DNA from: Deferrisoma camini S3R1 | Lineage (GTDB): Bacteria > Desulfobacterota > Deferrisomatia > Deferrisomatales > Deferrisomataceae | Assembly: GCF_000526155.1 (NCBI RefSeq) | Contig: NZ_JAFN01000001.1 | Coordinates: 144,824 to 208,823 of the forward strand | Reading direction: 5' to 3' | DNA length: 64,000 nt | Part shown: piece after piece, positions 54,138 through 62,680 of the stretch | Position numbering within the stretch: position 1 is the first letter of the stretch | Layout of the letters: every line of letters begins with the position of its first letter | The notes under the pieces: generated by a model | What the model was told of the DNA's origin: nothing | The model's input: only the letters and a program-made list of their open reading frames with translations | The model's database searches: none | Made by a program: the position numbers and the translations under genes

Positions 54138-55028
54138 CGTCTCCGCCCGGGCGAGGCGCGCCCGGTTCGCCCGGGCCGCTTCGGCCAGGCGGTCCCCGTC
54201 CACACCCGTATCCACCCCCAGGGTCCGGAACAGCGCCGCGAGCTCCTCCAGGTCCTGGTTTCCCTCCGGCTCGTCCAGGGCGGGGCAGCCCCCGAGCCCG
54301 CCCAGGGACCCGTCGAACCGCCGGACCCCGGCCAGCCAGGCGGCGAACGCGGCTGCGCCGGCCGTGCCCACCGGGTCGTGGAGGTGGACCCCCAGGCTCT
54401 CCAAAGGAACCACCTCGGCCACGGCCCGGACCCTCGCGGCCACCTCCACGGGGGAGGCCCCCCCTAAGGTGTCGCACAGGGTCAGCTCCGAGAACCCCAG
54501 GTCCCGGGCGGCCCGGCACAGCGCCACCACCCGTTCCTCCGGCACCGGCCCCTCCACGGGGTCGGCCCAGGCCATGGAGAGCGCCAAGCGCATGCGGACC
54601 CCGGCTCCGGCCGCCGCCTCGGCCATGGGCCCGAGCTCCCGTAGCACCTCCTCGATCGGTCGGCCCAGGTTGGCCCGGCTGTGGGCCTGGGTGGCCGAGA
54701 GCAGGCACACCACGTTGCGGGCGCCGGCGGCGAGTGCGTCCTCCAGGCCCCGGCGGTTGGGGACCAGCACCCACGCCCGTTCCGCGTGGGTACCGAGCTC
54801 CCGCACCACCTCGGCCGTGCCCGCCATCTGGGGCACCCGGCGCGGGTGCACGAAGCTTCCCACCTCGGCCTCGGGCACCCCCGCATCGAGCACCTCGGCC
54901 ACCCAGCGGGCCCGCTCGGCCGGTGGGAGCACGGCCGGCACCGACTGGAGCCCGTCCCGGGCGGACACGTCCACCAGGGTCACCGTGCGCGGTGCGGCGT
55001 TTGCCAGTTCACGTAAAGTGCAAGACAC
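54126..55028 (-). CDS. Hydroxymethylglutaryl-CoA lyase
   Basis: The 300-residue TIM-barrel protein has DVSARDGLQSVP (the HMG-CoA-lyase form of the DRE-TIM motif), SFVHPRRVPQMA, the metal-binding HLHDPVG, and the intact catalytic loop GGLGGCP. It would cleave HMG-CoA to acetyl-CoA and acetoacetate, the last step of leucine degradation. The start is GTG 55028, with GGAGGAGG about 7 nt upstream. The first codons include TTA, rare in this DNA, inside an ACTTTACGTGAAC near-palindrome that may double as an operator. It is followed by the AUH-like hydratase gene. Confidence 0.88.
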   Translation of the reverse strand: MSCTLRELANAAPRTVTLVDVSARDGLQSVPAVLPPAERARWVAEVLDAGVPEAEVGSFVHPRRVPQMAGTAEVVRELGTHAERAWVLVPNRRGLEDALAAGARNVVCLLSATQAHSRANLGRPIEEVLRELGPMAEAAAGAGVRMRLALSMAWADPVEGPVPEERVVALCRAARDLGFSELTLCDTLGGASPVEVAARVRAVAEVVPLESLGVHLHDPVGTAGAAAFAAWLAGVRRFDGSLGGLGGCPALDEPEGNQDLEELAALFRTLGVDTGVDGDRLAEAARANRARLARAETLER

Positions 55029-55365
55029 AACCGATCCTCCTCCCGGAGAGGGCTGTATACATGGAGCCTTTGTCGCTCGTCAACACTGTATTGCACGGAG
55101 CGCCGACGGCGGGTGGGGGGTGTGGCCGGGGTTCGCCGCCCGCCTCCGCGGACGGCCGGCGAGAGACCGGCGGCGGAGGCGGCGGGGGCGGCCTGGAGAG
55201 ATTGTGTTGCAATGTCGGCGGGTTGCCGGTGCTGGCGGCGGTGCGGCGGGGAAGCGGAGCGCGTCCGCACTTGACGTTAGGTGCGTGTCGGGTTGACCGG
55301 AGAAAGCGAACGGTGTTATACCACTCCGGCCGCGATACCGACCGTAGGGTGGATAAGGAGGCGAC
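55029..55365. other. 337-bp divergent promoter region
   Basis: This gap between the HMG-CoA lyase gene (left) and the second transporter operon (right) should contain both promoters. Seen are a sigma-70-like pair facing right (55293-55322), a TTGACGTTAGGTGCG motif at 55271 and long GC-rich stretches. No reading frame is convincing. Confidence 0.6.
55293..55322 (+). promoter_or_regulatory. Sigma-70-like promoter of the second transporter operon
   Basis: TTGACC (55293-55298) and TATACC (55317-55322) are separated by 18 bp, 43 bp upstream of the first ATG. Five of six and four of six positions match consensus. Identified by eye. Confidence 0.45.
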
Positions 55366-56160
55366 ATGGACGAACGGCCTGTCCAGCTCCAGGTGGACGA
55401 CATCCATCTGAGCTTCGGCGGAGTCAACGCCCTGATGGGCGTGGGGTTCCAGGTGTACCAGGGCGAGATCTTCTCGATCATCGGTCCCAACGGCGCCGGC
55501 AAGACGAGCATGCTCAACTGCATCAGCGGCCGGTACCACCCCCAGCGGGGTCGGATCGTGTTCGAGGGGCGGGAGATCACGAACCAGCCCCCGGCCACCC
55601 GCGCCGAGATCGGGATCTCGCGGACCTTCCAGAACATCGCCCTGTTCAAGGGCATGACCGTGCTCGACAACCTGCTGATCGGCCGCCACATCCACCTGAA
55701 GACCGGGTTCCTGAAGGGCGGCATCTATCTCGGCCCCTGCCAGCGCGAAGAGATCGAGCACCGGAGGTTCGTGGAGGACATCATCGATTTCCTCGAGATC
55801 GAGCACATCCGCAAGAAGATCGTGGGCACCCTGGCCTACGGGCTGCAGAAGCGGGTGGAGCTGGCCCGGGCCCTGGCCCTGGACCCCAAGCTGATCCTCC
55901 TGGACGAGCCCATGGCCGGCATGAACCTGGAAGAGACCGAGGACATGGTGCGCTACATCCTCGACATCAACCAGGAGCGGGGGATCACGGTGATCCTGGT
56001 GGAGCACGACATGGGGGTGGTCATGGACATCTCGGACCGCATCGTGGTCCTCGACTTCGGCCAGAAGATCGGGGAGGGCACGCCCGACGAGGTGCAGAAG
56101 AACCCGGACGTGGTCCGGGCGTACCTCGGGGCCGAAGACGAAACCTTCTTGGGCCGGTAG
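55366..56160 (+). CDS. LivG-type ABC transporter ATPase, second system
   Basis: The 264-residue ABC domain has Walker A GPNGAGKTS, SRTFQNIALFKGMTVLDN, signature YGLQKRVELARAL and Walker B LILLDEPMAGMN. The end, VLDFGQKIGEGTPDEVQKNPDVVRAYLG, is of LivG type. ATG 55366 has AAGGAGG 5 nt upstream. It opens an operon in which an acyl-CoA synthetase gene comes next, before the permeases. The substrate may thus be a carboxylic acid rather than an amino acid. Confidence 0.92.
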   Translation: MDERPVQLQVDDIHLSFGGVNALMGVGFQVYQGEIFSIIGPNGAGKTSMLNCISGRYHPQRGRIVFEGREITNQPPATRAEIGISRTFQNIALFKGMTVLDNLLIGRHIHLKTGFLKGGIYLGPCQREEIEHRRFVEDIIDFLEIEHIRKKIVGTLAYGLQKRVELARALALDPKLILLDEPMAGMNLEETEDMVRYILDINQERGITVILVEHDMGVVMDISDRIVVLDFGQKIGEGTPDEVQKNPDVVRAYLGAEDETFLGR

Positions 56161-56178
56161 GAAGGGAGGAAAGAGCTT

Positions 56179-58098
56179 ATGGTCGACCTTCCCCTCGACA
56201 CCTTTCCCAAGCTCCTTCGCCACAACGCCCGCAAGTGGGGCGACGACCGGGTGGCCATGCGGGAGAAGGAGTTCGGGATCTGGCAGCCGTACACCTGGAA
56301 GGACTACTACGAGCACGTGAAGTACTTCAGCCTGGGCCTGGTGGCCATGGGGCTCAAGAAGGGCGACACGATCTCGATCATCGGCGACAACCGGCCCGAG
56401 TGGCTCTGGGCCGAGCTGGCCGCCCAGTCCGCCGGGGCGATCGGCATCGGCATCTACCAGGACTCGATCCTGAAGGAGGTGTCGTACATCATCAACCACG
56501 CCGCCTCCCGGTTCGTGGTCGCCGAGGACCAGGAGCAGGTGGACAAGGTGCTCGACATGGGCGACGAGATCCCCACGGTGGAGCACATCATCTACACCGA
56601 CCCTCGGGGCATGCGCAAATACGACGACCCCCGGCTCATCTACTTCCCCGAGGTGGAGGAGCGGGGCCGGGAGCTCGAGAAGAAGAACCCCGGCATCTTC
56701 GACCAGATGGTCGACGCCACCGATCCGGAGGCCTGCGCCCAGATCTGCACCACCTCGGGCACCACGGGCAACCCCAAGCTGGCCATGCTGAGCCACCGGA
56801 ACATGCTGAGCATGGCCGCGAACCTGGGCAAGGTGGACCCCAAGTACGAGTCGGACGAGTTCGTGAGCTTCCTGCCCCTGCCTTGGATCGGCGAGCAGAT
56901 GATGTGCGTGGCGAGCGCCCTGCTGTTCGGGTTCACCGTGAACTTCCCCGAGGAGCCCGAGACCGCCACCGAGAACATCCGGGAGATCGGGCCCCACGTG
57001 ATCTTCAGCCCCCCGCGGGTGTGGGAGAACCTGGCCGCCACGGTGCAGGTGAAGATCATGGACGCCTCGCCGTTCAAGCGGTTCCTGTTCCACAAGTGCC
57101 TGCCCGTGGGGTACATGTGGGCCGACCTCAAGTTCCAGAAGCAGCAGCCCACCTTCTGGCAGAAGGTCCAGTACGGGCTGGCCTACCTGATCATGTTCCG
57201 GGCCCTGAAGGACCGGCTGGGGTTCACGAACATCCGCTCGGCCTCCACCGGCGGCGCGGCCCTCGGGCCCGACACCTTCCGGTTCTTCCACGCCCTGGGC
57301 GTGAACCTGAAGCAGATCTACGGCCAGACCGAGATCTCGGGGATCTCGTGCATCCACCACGACGGCGACATCAAGTTCGACACCGTGGGCAAGCCGATCC
57401 CCGAGACCGAGATCCGCATCCACAACCCCGACCCCAAGGGCGTGGGCGAGGTGATCTCCCGAAGCCCCGCGCTGTTCATGGGCTACTACAAGAACGAGGA
57501 GGCCACCCGCGAGACCATCGTGGACGGGTGGCTGTACTCGGGCGACGCGGGGTACTTCGACGAGGACGGGCACCTGGTCATCATCGACCGGATGAAGGAC
57601 ATCATGACCCTGAAGGGGGGCGAGCGGTTCAGCCCCCAGTTCATCGAGAACAAGCTCAAGTTCAGCCCCTACATCAAGGAAGCCGTGTGCATCGGCCACG
57701 AGCGCGAGTACATCATCGCCATGATCTGCATCGACTACGGCATCGTGGGCAAGTGGGCCGAGGACCGGCGGATCAACTACACCACCTACACCGACCTGGC
57801 GTCCAAGCCCGAGGTGTACGGGCTGATCGAGGGCGAGGTCCGCAGGGTCAACGAGAGCCTGACCGAGCACCAGCGGATCCGCAAGTTCGTGCTGCTGTAC
57901 AAGGAGCTCGACGCCGACGACGACGAGCTGACCCGTACCCGGAAGGTGCGCCGCCGGTTCATCGACCAGAAGTACGCGGACATCATCGAGGCGATCTACG
58001 CGAACCAGCCCGAGATCCACATCGACACGGTGATCCGGTACCAGGACGGCAAGACCTCCCAGCTCAAGACCACCCTGGTCGTGCGCACCCTGGAATAG
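56179..58098 (+). CDS. Long-chain-type acyl-CoA synthetase (AMP-forming)
   Basis: The 639-residue adenylate-forming enzyme has the P-loop TTSGTTGNPKLAML (about 190-203), YGQTE (about 381), the hinge YSGDAGYFDEDGHLVIIDRMKD (about 452-475) and the Lys-containing region GGERFSPQFIENKL. It converts a free acid, ATP and CoA to acyl-CoA. The long-chain FadD/ACSL layout (N-terminal LLRHNARKWGDDRVAMREK) suggests a hydrophobic substrate. It lies 18 nt after the LivG-type gene and 36 nt before the permease genes, so it is part of the transport operon. It could trap the imported acid as a CoA ester. Confidence 0.92.
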   Translation: MVDLPLDTFPKLLRHNARKWGDDRVAMREKEFGIWQPYTWKDYYEHVKYFSLGLVAMGLKKGDTISIIGDNRPEWLWAELAAQSAGAIGIGIYQDSILKEVSYIINHAASRFVVAEDQEQVDKVLDMGDEIPTVEHIIYTDPRGMRKYDDPRLIYFPEVEERGRELEKKNPGIFDQMVDATDPEACAQICTTSGTTGNPKLAMLSHRNMLSMAANLGKVDPKYESDEFVSFLPLPWIGEQMMCVASALLFGFTVNFPEEPETATENIREIGPHVIFSPPRVWENLAATVQVKIMDASPFKRFLFHKCLPVGYMWADLKFQKQQPTFWQKVQYGLAYLIMFRALKDRLGFTNIRSASTGGAALGPDTFRFFHALGVNLKQIYGQTEISGISCIHHDGDIKFDTVGKPIPETEIRIHNPDPKGVGEVISRSPALFMGYYKNEEATRETIVDGWLYSGDAGYFDEDGHLVIIDRMKDIMTLKGGERFSPQFIENKLKFSPYIKEAVCIGHEREYIIAMICIDYGIVGKWAEDRRINYTTYTDLASKPEVYGLIEGEVRRVNESLTEHQRIRKFVLLYKELDADDDELTRTRKVRRRFIDQKYADIIEAIYANQPEIHIDTVIRYQDGKTSQLKTTLVVRTLE

Positions 58099-58134
58099 GA
58101 CCCCTGCAACCCGGTTGCCGGTTTCGGAGGCATC

Positions 58135-59025
58135 ATGGAATTCTACGTTCAGCTCTTGATCAGCGGGCTCGTGCTGGGCTCGATCTACGCCCTGGTGGCC
58201 CTGGGGTTCGCCATCATCTACAAGTCCACCAGCGTGGTGAACTTCGCCCAGGGCGAGTTCCTCATGGTGGGCGCCTACTTCTGCTTCTCGATGGTGGTCC
58301 AGTACCAGGTGCCGTGGCTGTGGGCCTTCTTGATCACCATGGTGTTCTCGGTGGTGCTGGCCCTGCTGGTGGAGCGGCTGGTGCTGCGGCCCATGATCGG
58401 CGAGCCGGTGATCTCGATCATCATGGTGACGATCGGGCTGTCGTCGGTGCTTCGCTCGGTGGTGACCGCGGTGTGGGGCACCCAGATCAAGACCTACGAC
58501 CCGCCCCTGTTCCCGGACACGCCGATCAACCTGGCGGGCATCCCGATCAGCCAGGTGTACCTGTGGAGCTTCGGGCTCTCGGTCGTGCTGCTGGTGCTGT
58601 TCGGCCTGTTCTTCAAGTACACCAAGGCCGGGATCGCCATGCGGGCCACGGCGTTCTCGAACCAGGTGGCCCTTTCGATGGGCATCAGCGTGAAGCGCAT
58701 CTTCGCCCTGGCGTGGTGCATCTCGCTGGTGGTGTCGTCGATCGGCGGCATCCTCATCGGCAACATCAACGGCATCAACATCTCCCTGGGCCACTTCGGG
58801 CTCAAGGTCTTCCCGGCCGTGATCCTGGGCGGGCTCGACTCGATCCTGGGCGCGGCCGTGGGCGGCATCATCATCGGGGTGCTCGAGAACTTCTCGGACG
58901 GCCTCCTGAAGACCTGGTTCGGGCTCCAAGGGATCAAAGAGGTGGCGCCGTTCGTGTTCCTGGTGATCATCCTGATGGTGAAGCCCTACGGCCTGTTCGG
59001 CACCGAGGAGATCGAGCGGGTCTAG
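58135..59025 (+). CDS. LivH-type ABC transporter permease, second system
   Basis: The 296-residue inner-membrane protein has about eight helices and the signatures ALVALGFAIIYKSTSVVNFAQGE, ERLVLRPMIGEPVISIIMVT, TKAGIAMRATAFSNQVALSMGI and GGLDSILGAAVGG. The start ATG 58135 has GGAGG upstream. It pairs with the LivM-type permease encoded 80 nt downstream. Confidence 0.92.
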   Translation: MEFYVQLLISGLVLGSIYALVALGFAIIYKSTSVVNFAQGEFLMVGAYFCFSMVVQYQVPWLWAFLITMVFSVVLALLVERLVLRPMIGEPVISIIMVTIGLSSVLRSVVTAVWGTQIKTYDPPLFPDTPINLAGIPISQVYLWSFGLSVVLLVLFGLFFKYTKAGIAMRATAFSNQVALSMGISVKRIFALAWCISLVVSSIGGILIGNINGINISLGHFGLKVFPAVILGGLDSILGAAVGGIIIGVLENFSDGLLKTWFGLQGIKEVAPFVFLVIILMVKPYGLFGTEEIERV

Positions 59026-59105
59026 CAGGGGCGGGTTGCGGACAGCGGGGTGACGGATCCACACGCGGCGGCCCGGCCGCCCATGCCTGAAAGCAGGAAA
59101 CCGAC

Positions 59106-60158
59106 ATGAGCGTGAATCACTGCGGTGATTTCAAACAGACCTACAAGGACGACATGCGGGTGCTCCAGACCCGGTTCATCCGGTTCTGGGTGTACGGGTT
59201 CGTGGTGTTCCTGTACGTGTTCCCGCTGATCGCCTCGACCTACGTGGTGAGCCTCACCAACATGATCGGGATCGCCGTGATCGGCGCCCTGGGCATCAAC
59301 ATCGTCACGGGGTTCACCGGCCAGATCTCCCTGGGGCAGGGGGCGTTCCTGGGGGTGGGGGCGTTCTCCTGCGCGTTCTTCATGAACGAGTGGGGGATCC
59401 CGTTCTGGCTCGCCATGCCCATGGCGGGGCTCGTGACCGCGGCCGTGGGCATGATCTTCGGCATCCCGAGCCTGCGCTTGAAGGGCCTGTACCTGGCCAT
59501 CGCCACCCTGGCCGCCCAGTTCATCCTGGAGTACCTGTTCCTGCACCTCGAGGGGATCACGGGCGGCTCCAACGGGGTGATGTTCCCCTCGCCCCAGGTG
59601 GGGGAGTTCGTGTTCGACACGGACCAGAGCATCTACTACGTGATCATCACGGTGGCGGTGCTCACCACCATCTACACCACGAACCTGTTCCGGTCCAAGG
59701 ACGGCCGGGCCTTCGTGGCGGTGCGCGACCACTACCTGTCGGCCGAGATCATGGGGATCCACCTGTTCAAGTACCGGCTGCTGTCGTTTGCGATCAGCTC
59801 GTTCATCGTGGGCATCGCCGGCAGCCTGTGGGGCGCCTACACCCAGTACATCACCCCCGAGCACTTCACCATCGCCGAGTCGATCAACTACCTGGCCATG
59901 ATCATCATCGGCGGCATGGGCAGCGTGCTGGGCTCGATCTACGGCGCCATCTTCATGACCCTGGTGCCGAACCTCTTGAGCTACGGCACCTCGGTGCTGG
60001 CCAACGTCTGGGCGGGCGCGGGCGATCTGATCATGAGCCTGAAGGAGGGCATCTTCGGGCTGATCGTGGTACTGTTCTTGATCTTTGAGCCGGACGGGCT
60101 GGCCCACCGGTGGAAGCTGATCAAGGCGTACTGGAAGCTGTATCCGTTCAGCTACTGA
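59106..60158 (+). CDS. LivM-type ABC transporter permease, second system
   Basis: The 350-residue inner-membrane protein has about nine helices. Signatures are LGINIVTGFTGQISLGQGAFLGVGAF, IPSLRLKGLYLAIATLAAQFI, DHYLSAEIMGIHLFKYRLL and GGMGSVLGSIYG. ATG 59106 follows AGGAAA; an internal ATG at 59154 would omit a soluble leader. It lies upstream of the binding-protein gene. Confidence 0.9.
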   Translation: MSVNHCGDFKQTYKDDMRVLQTRFIRFWVYGFVVFLYVFPLIASTYVVSLTNMIGIAVIGALGINIVTGFTGQISLGQGAFLGVGAFSCAFFMNEWGIPFWLAMPMAGLVTAAVGMIFGIPSLRLKGLYLAIATLAAQFILEYLFLHLEGITGGSNGVMFPSPQVGEFVFDTDQSIYYVIITVAVLTTIYTTNLFRSKDGRAFVAVRDHYLSAEIMGIHLFKYRLLSFAISSFIVGIAGSLWGAYTQYITPEHFTIAESINYLAMIIIGGMGSVLGSIYGAIFMTLVPNLLSYGTSVLANVWAGAGDLIMSLKEGIFGLIVVLFLIFEPDGLAHRWKLIKAYWKLYPFSY

Positions 60159-60287
60159 TCGGGAAAGGAGGTGAGCCGGGAGCGGAAAACCCAAAGAACG
60201 TCGCTGGTGCACGTCGAGGGAGGGATTTTCGGTTTCGGTTTCGGAAAACGTGGCCCTGTGCCAACCCATGGGAAGAGGAGGATGGAC

Positions 60288-61457
60288 ATGAAACGCTGGA
60301 TCCGTGCCCTTTCGGTCGCCGCGGCCGTCGGTTTCGCCGCGAGCGCCACGGCCGCCGACACCATCGTGATCGGCCACATCGCCGACCTGACCGGCCCCAC
60401 CTCGGCGGTGGGCAAGCCCTACGCCGACGGCGTGCAGGCCTACGCCGACTGGCTGAACTCCCACGGCGGGGTGAACGGCAAGAAGGTGAAGCTGCTGCGC
60501 TCGGACTACGCCTACAAGATCCCCGAGGCCCTGAACCTGTACAAGAAGTTCAAGACCGTGGACCGGGTCCTGGCGATCCAGGGCTGGGGCACCGGCGACA
60601 CCGAGGCCCTGACGAAGATGGTGGGCAAGGACAAGATCCCCTACTTCTCGGCCTCGTACTCGGCCCACCTGACCGACCCCAAGAAGGCCCCCTACAACTT
60701 CTTCATCGCGGCCGACTACTCCACCCAGCTTCGGGCCGGCCTCAAGTACCTCAAGGACAACTGGAACGAGAGCCGCAAGCCGAAGATCGCCTTCATCTAT
60801 CCCGACCACCCCTATGGCAAGGCTCCGATCCCGGCCGGGAAGAAGTACGCCGAGGAGCTGGGCTTCGAGATCGTGGGTGAGGAGAACGTGGGGCTGCGGG
60901 CCATCGAGGCCACCACCCAGCTGCTGAACCTCAAGAAGAACGAGCCTGACTTCGCCTGGATCGGCGGCACCACCCCGTCGGCGGCCGTGATCCTGAAGGA
61001 CGCCAAGAAGCTGGGCCTCAAGACCAAGTTCCTCATCAACATCTGGGGCAACGACGAGAACCTGTTCAAGCTGGCCGGCGACGCGGCCAACGGCGCCCTG
61101 GGGCTGCAGGCCGCGGCCGTGTACGGCGACGACGTGCCGGGTATGAAGACCATCGTGGAGGTCACCAAGGGCGAGCACCAGATGACCCACTTCATCCGGG
61201 GCTGGGTGTCGATGATGGTCATGGCCGAGGGCCTGAAGCGGGCCGACGCGGCCGGCGACCTGACCGGCCCAGGCCTCAAGAAGGCCCTGGAGACCCTCAA
61301 GGACTTCGACACCGGCGGGCTCACCGCGCCCATCACCTACACGGCCGACGACCATCGGCCGAACCTCTCGGCCAAGATCTACGAGTACCAGGGCGGGAAG
61401 ATGGTCTACAAGGCCACGGTGGAGCTGCCGCGCCGGGCCGACTGGCTGGGCTTCTAA
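60288..61457 (+). CDS. LivK-type periplasmic binding protein, second system
   Basis: The 389-residue product has a signal peptide (ALSVAAAVGFAASATA-ADT). A type I binding fold begins IVIGHIADLTGPTSAVGKPYADG, with WGTGDTEALTKMVGKDKIPYF. ATG 60288 has AGGAGG 6 nt upstream, better placed than ATG 60282. It differs clearly from the LivK of the first system. Its company of acyl-CoA ligases suggests a different ligand, perhaps an aromatic or aliphatic acid. Strong hairpins follow its stop. Confidence 0.9.
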   Translation: MKRWIRALSVAAAVGFAASATAADTIVIGHIADLTGPTSAVGKPYADGVQAYADWLNSHGGVNGKKVKLLRSDYAYKIPEALNLYKKFKTVDRVLAIQGWGTGDTEALTKMVGKDKIPYFSASYSAHLTDPKKAPYNFFIAADYSTQLRAGLKYLKDNWNESRKPKIAFIYPDHPYGKAPIPAGKKYAEELGFEIVGEENVGLRAIEATTQLLNLKKNEPDFAWIGGTTPSAAVILKDAKKLGLKTKFLINIWGNDENLFKLAGDAANGALGLQAAAVYGDDVPGMKTIVEVTKGEHQMTHFIRGWVSMMVMAEGLKRADAAGDLTGPGLKKALETLKDFDTGGLTAPITYTADDHRPNLSAKIYEYQGGKMVYKATVELPRRADWLGF

Positions 61458-61472
61458 GCCGGAGATCCCGGA

Positions 61473-61541
61473 GGGGAGGCCCCTTGGGGCCTCCCCCCTT
61501 TCGGGGAGCCGCCGGCAAAGGCCGGCGGCTCCCCGAAAGGG
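61473..61541 (+). terminator. Tandem stem-loops after the second binding-protein gene
   Basis: The first hairpin pairs GGGGAGGCCCC (61473-61483) with GGGGCCTCCCC (61486-61496). The second is a perfect 21-bp stem with an AAAG loop (61496-61541). No U run follows, and the LivF-type gene starts 28 nt later. A role in mRNA stability or partial termination is likely. Confidence 0.7.
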
Positions 61542-61569
61542 AAACACCCGTCTCACGGAGCAGACTCCC

Positions 61570-62364
61570 ATGCTGAAGGTCAACAACATCGAGGTCGTCT
61601 ACAACGACGTGATCCTGGTCCTCAAGGGGCTCTCCCTGGAGTGCGAGGAGGGCAAGATTACCACCCTGCTGGGGGCCAACGGGGCCGGCAAGTCCACCAC
61701 CCTCAAGGCCATCTCGGGGCTCCTCAGGAGCGAGGAGGGGGAGGTCACCGAGGGCACCATCGAGTTCAACGGCGAGAAGATCAACGGGAAGGACCCCGAG
61801 GAGATCGTGCGGATGGGGATCTTCCAGTGCATGGAGGGCCGCCGGGTGTTCGAGGACCTGACCACCCACGAGAACCTCCTGTGCGGGGCGTACACCCGCA
61901 AGGACAAGGCCGGGGTCCGGCGGGACCTGGACCTGGTGTACGACTTCTTCCCGCGGCTCAAGGAGCGGCGCAACCAGCTCGCCGGGTACCTGTCGGGCGG
62001 CGAGCAGCAGATGCTCGCGATCGGCCGGGCGCTCATGGCCCGGCCCAAACTGATGTTGCTGGACGAGCCGAGCCTCGGGCTGGCCCCGCTGCTGGTGAAG
62101 GAGATCTTCTCGATCATCCAGAAGATCAACGAGGAGGAGAAGACCACGATCCTCCTGGTGGAGCAGAACGCCAACCTGGCGCTGAAGGTGGCCACCTACG
62201 GCTACATCATGGAGAACGGCAAGGTGGTCTTGGACGGGCCCAGCGAGAAGCTCCGGGAGAACGAGGACGTGAAGGAGTTCTACCTGGGGGTGGGCGAGAG
62301 CGGTCACAAGCGCTCGTTCAAGAACGCCAAGCATTACAAGCGCCGGAAACGGTGGCTGTCGTAG
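61570..62364 (+). CDS. LivF-type ABC transporter ATPase, second system
   Basis: The 264-residue ABC domain has Walker A GANGAGKST, signature LSGGEQQMLAIGRALM, Walker B LMLLDEPSLGLAP and VEQNANLALKVATYGYIMENG. A basic C-terminal extension (KRSFKNAKHYKRRKRWLS) is longer than in the first LivF. It completes the second transporter. Confidence 0.92.
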   Translation: MLKVNNIEVVYNDVILVLKGLSLECEEGKITTLLGANGAGKSTTLKAISGLLRSEEGEVTEGTIEFNGEKINGKDPEEIVRMGIFQCMEGRRVFEDLTTHENLLCGAYTRKDKAGVRRDLDLVYDFFPRLKERRNQLAGYLSGGEQQMLAIGRALMARPKLMLLDEPSLGLAPLLVKEIFSIIQKINEEEKTTILLVEQNANLALKVATYGYIMENGKVVLDGPSEKLRENEDVKEFYLGVGESGHKRSFKNAKHYKRRKRWLS

Positions 62365-62680
62365 GAAGGCTGGAAAGCTAGAAGGCTGGGAGGCTGGGAG
62401 GCCACAGATCGGCACAGATTTGCACGGATCTTGGGAGGGACGAGGGCTTCCTGCCGTGGAGGGGTAGCCGGCGGATCCGGCTGCTGGTGGGGTTGAGACC
62501 TCCGCTTTTCCTCCATCTGTGTTCATCTGTGTAAATCTGTGGCCGATGGGTTGCGAAAACGCTGGAAGGCCGTTCGTCGCGGAGTGGCCGCCTAGCCGCC
62601 TAGCCGCCAAGCTGCCCGGCGGACGCGAAGCGCCCCAACGACTAACGATTGACAACCGCACTTCCGGAGGGCATCCAGAC
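62365..62680. other. 316-bp gap with inverted heptamer arrays and octamer repeats
   Basis: Octamers CTGGAAAG, CTAGAAGG, CTGGGAGG, CTGGGAGG (62370-62401) start 6 nt after the LivF-type stop. CACAGAT-type heptamers at exact 10-bp spacing lie at 62403-62429 and, inverted, at 62515-62541. Further octamers CCGCCTAG twice and CCGCCAAG lie at 62588-62611. No promoter was identified. Confidence 0.75.
62403..62541. repeat. Inverted arrays of CACAGAT at 10-bp spacing
   Basis: CACAGAT, CACAGAT, CACGGAT start at 62403, 62413 and 62423. The reverse complement ATCTGTG starts at 62515, 62525 and 62535. The exact helical spacing and opposite orientation resemble protein-binding arrays; related ATCTGTG strings are also scattered in other genomes. 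Confidence 0.7.

Noticed and set aside
55009-59064. 1,350-codon frame antisense to the second transporter operon
   Set aside because: Its His/Val/Asp/Leu-rich composition is the reverse-complement shadow of transporter genes.
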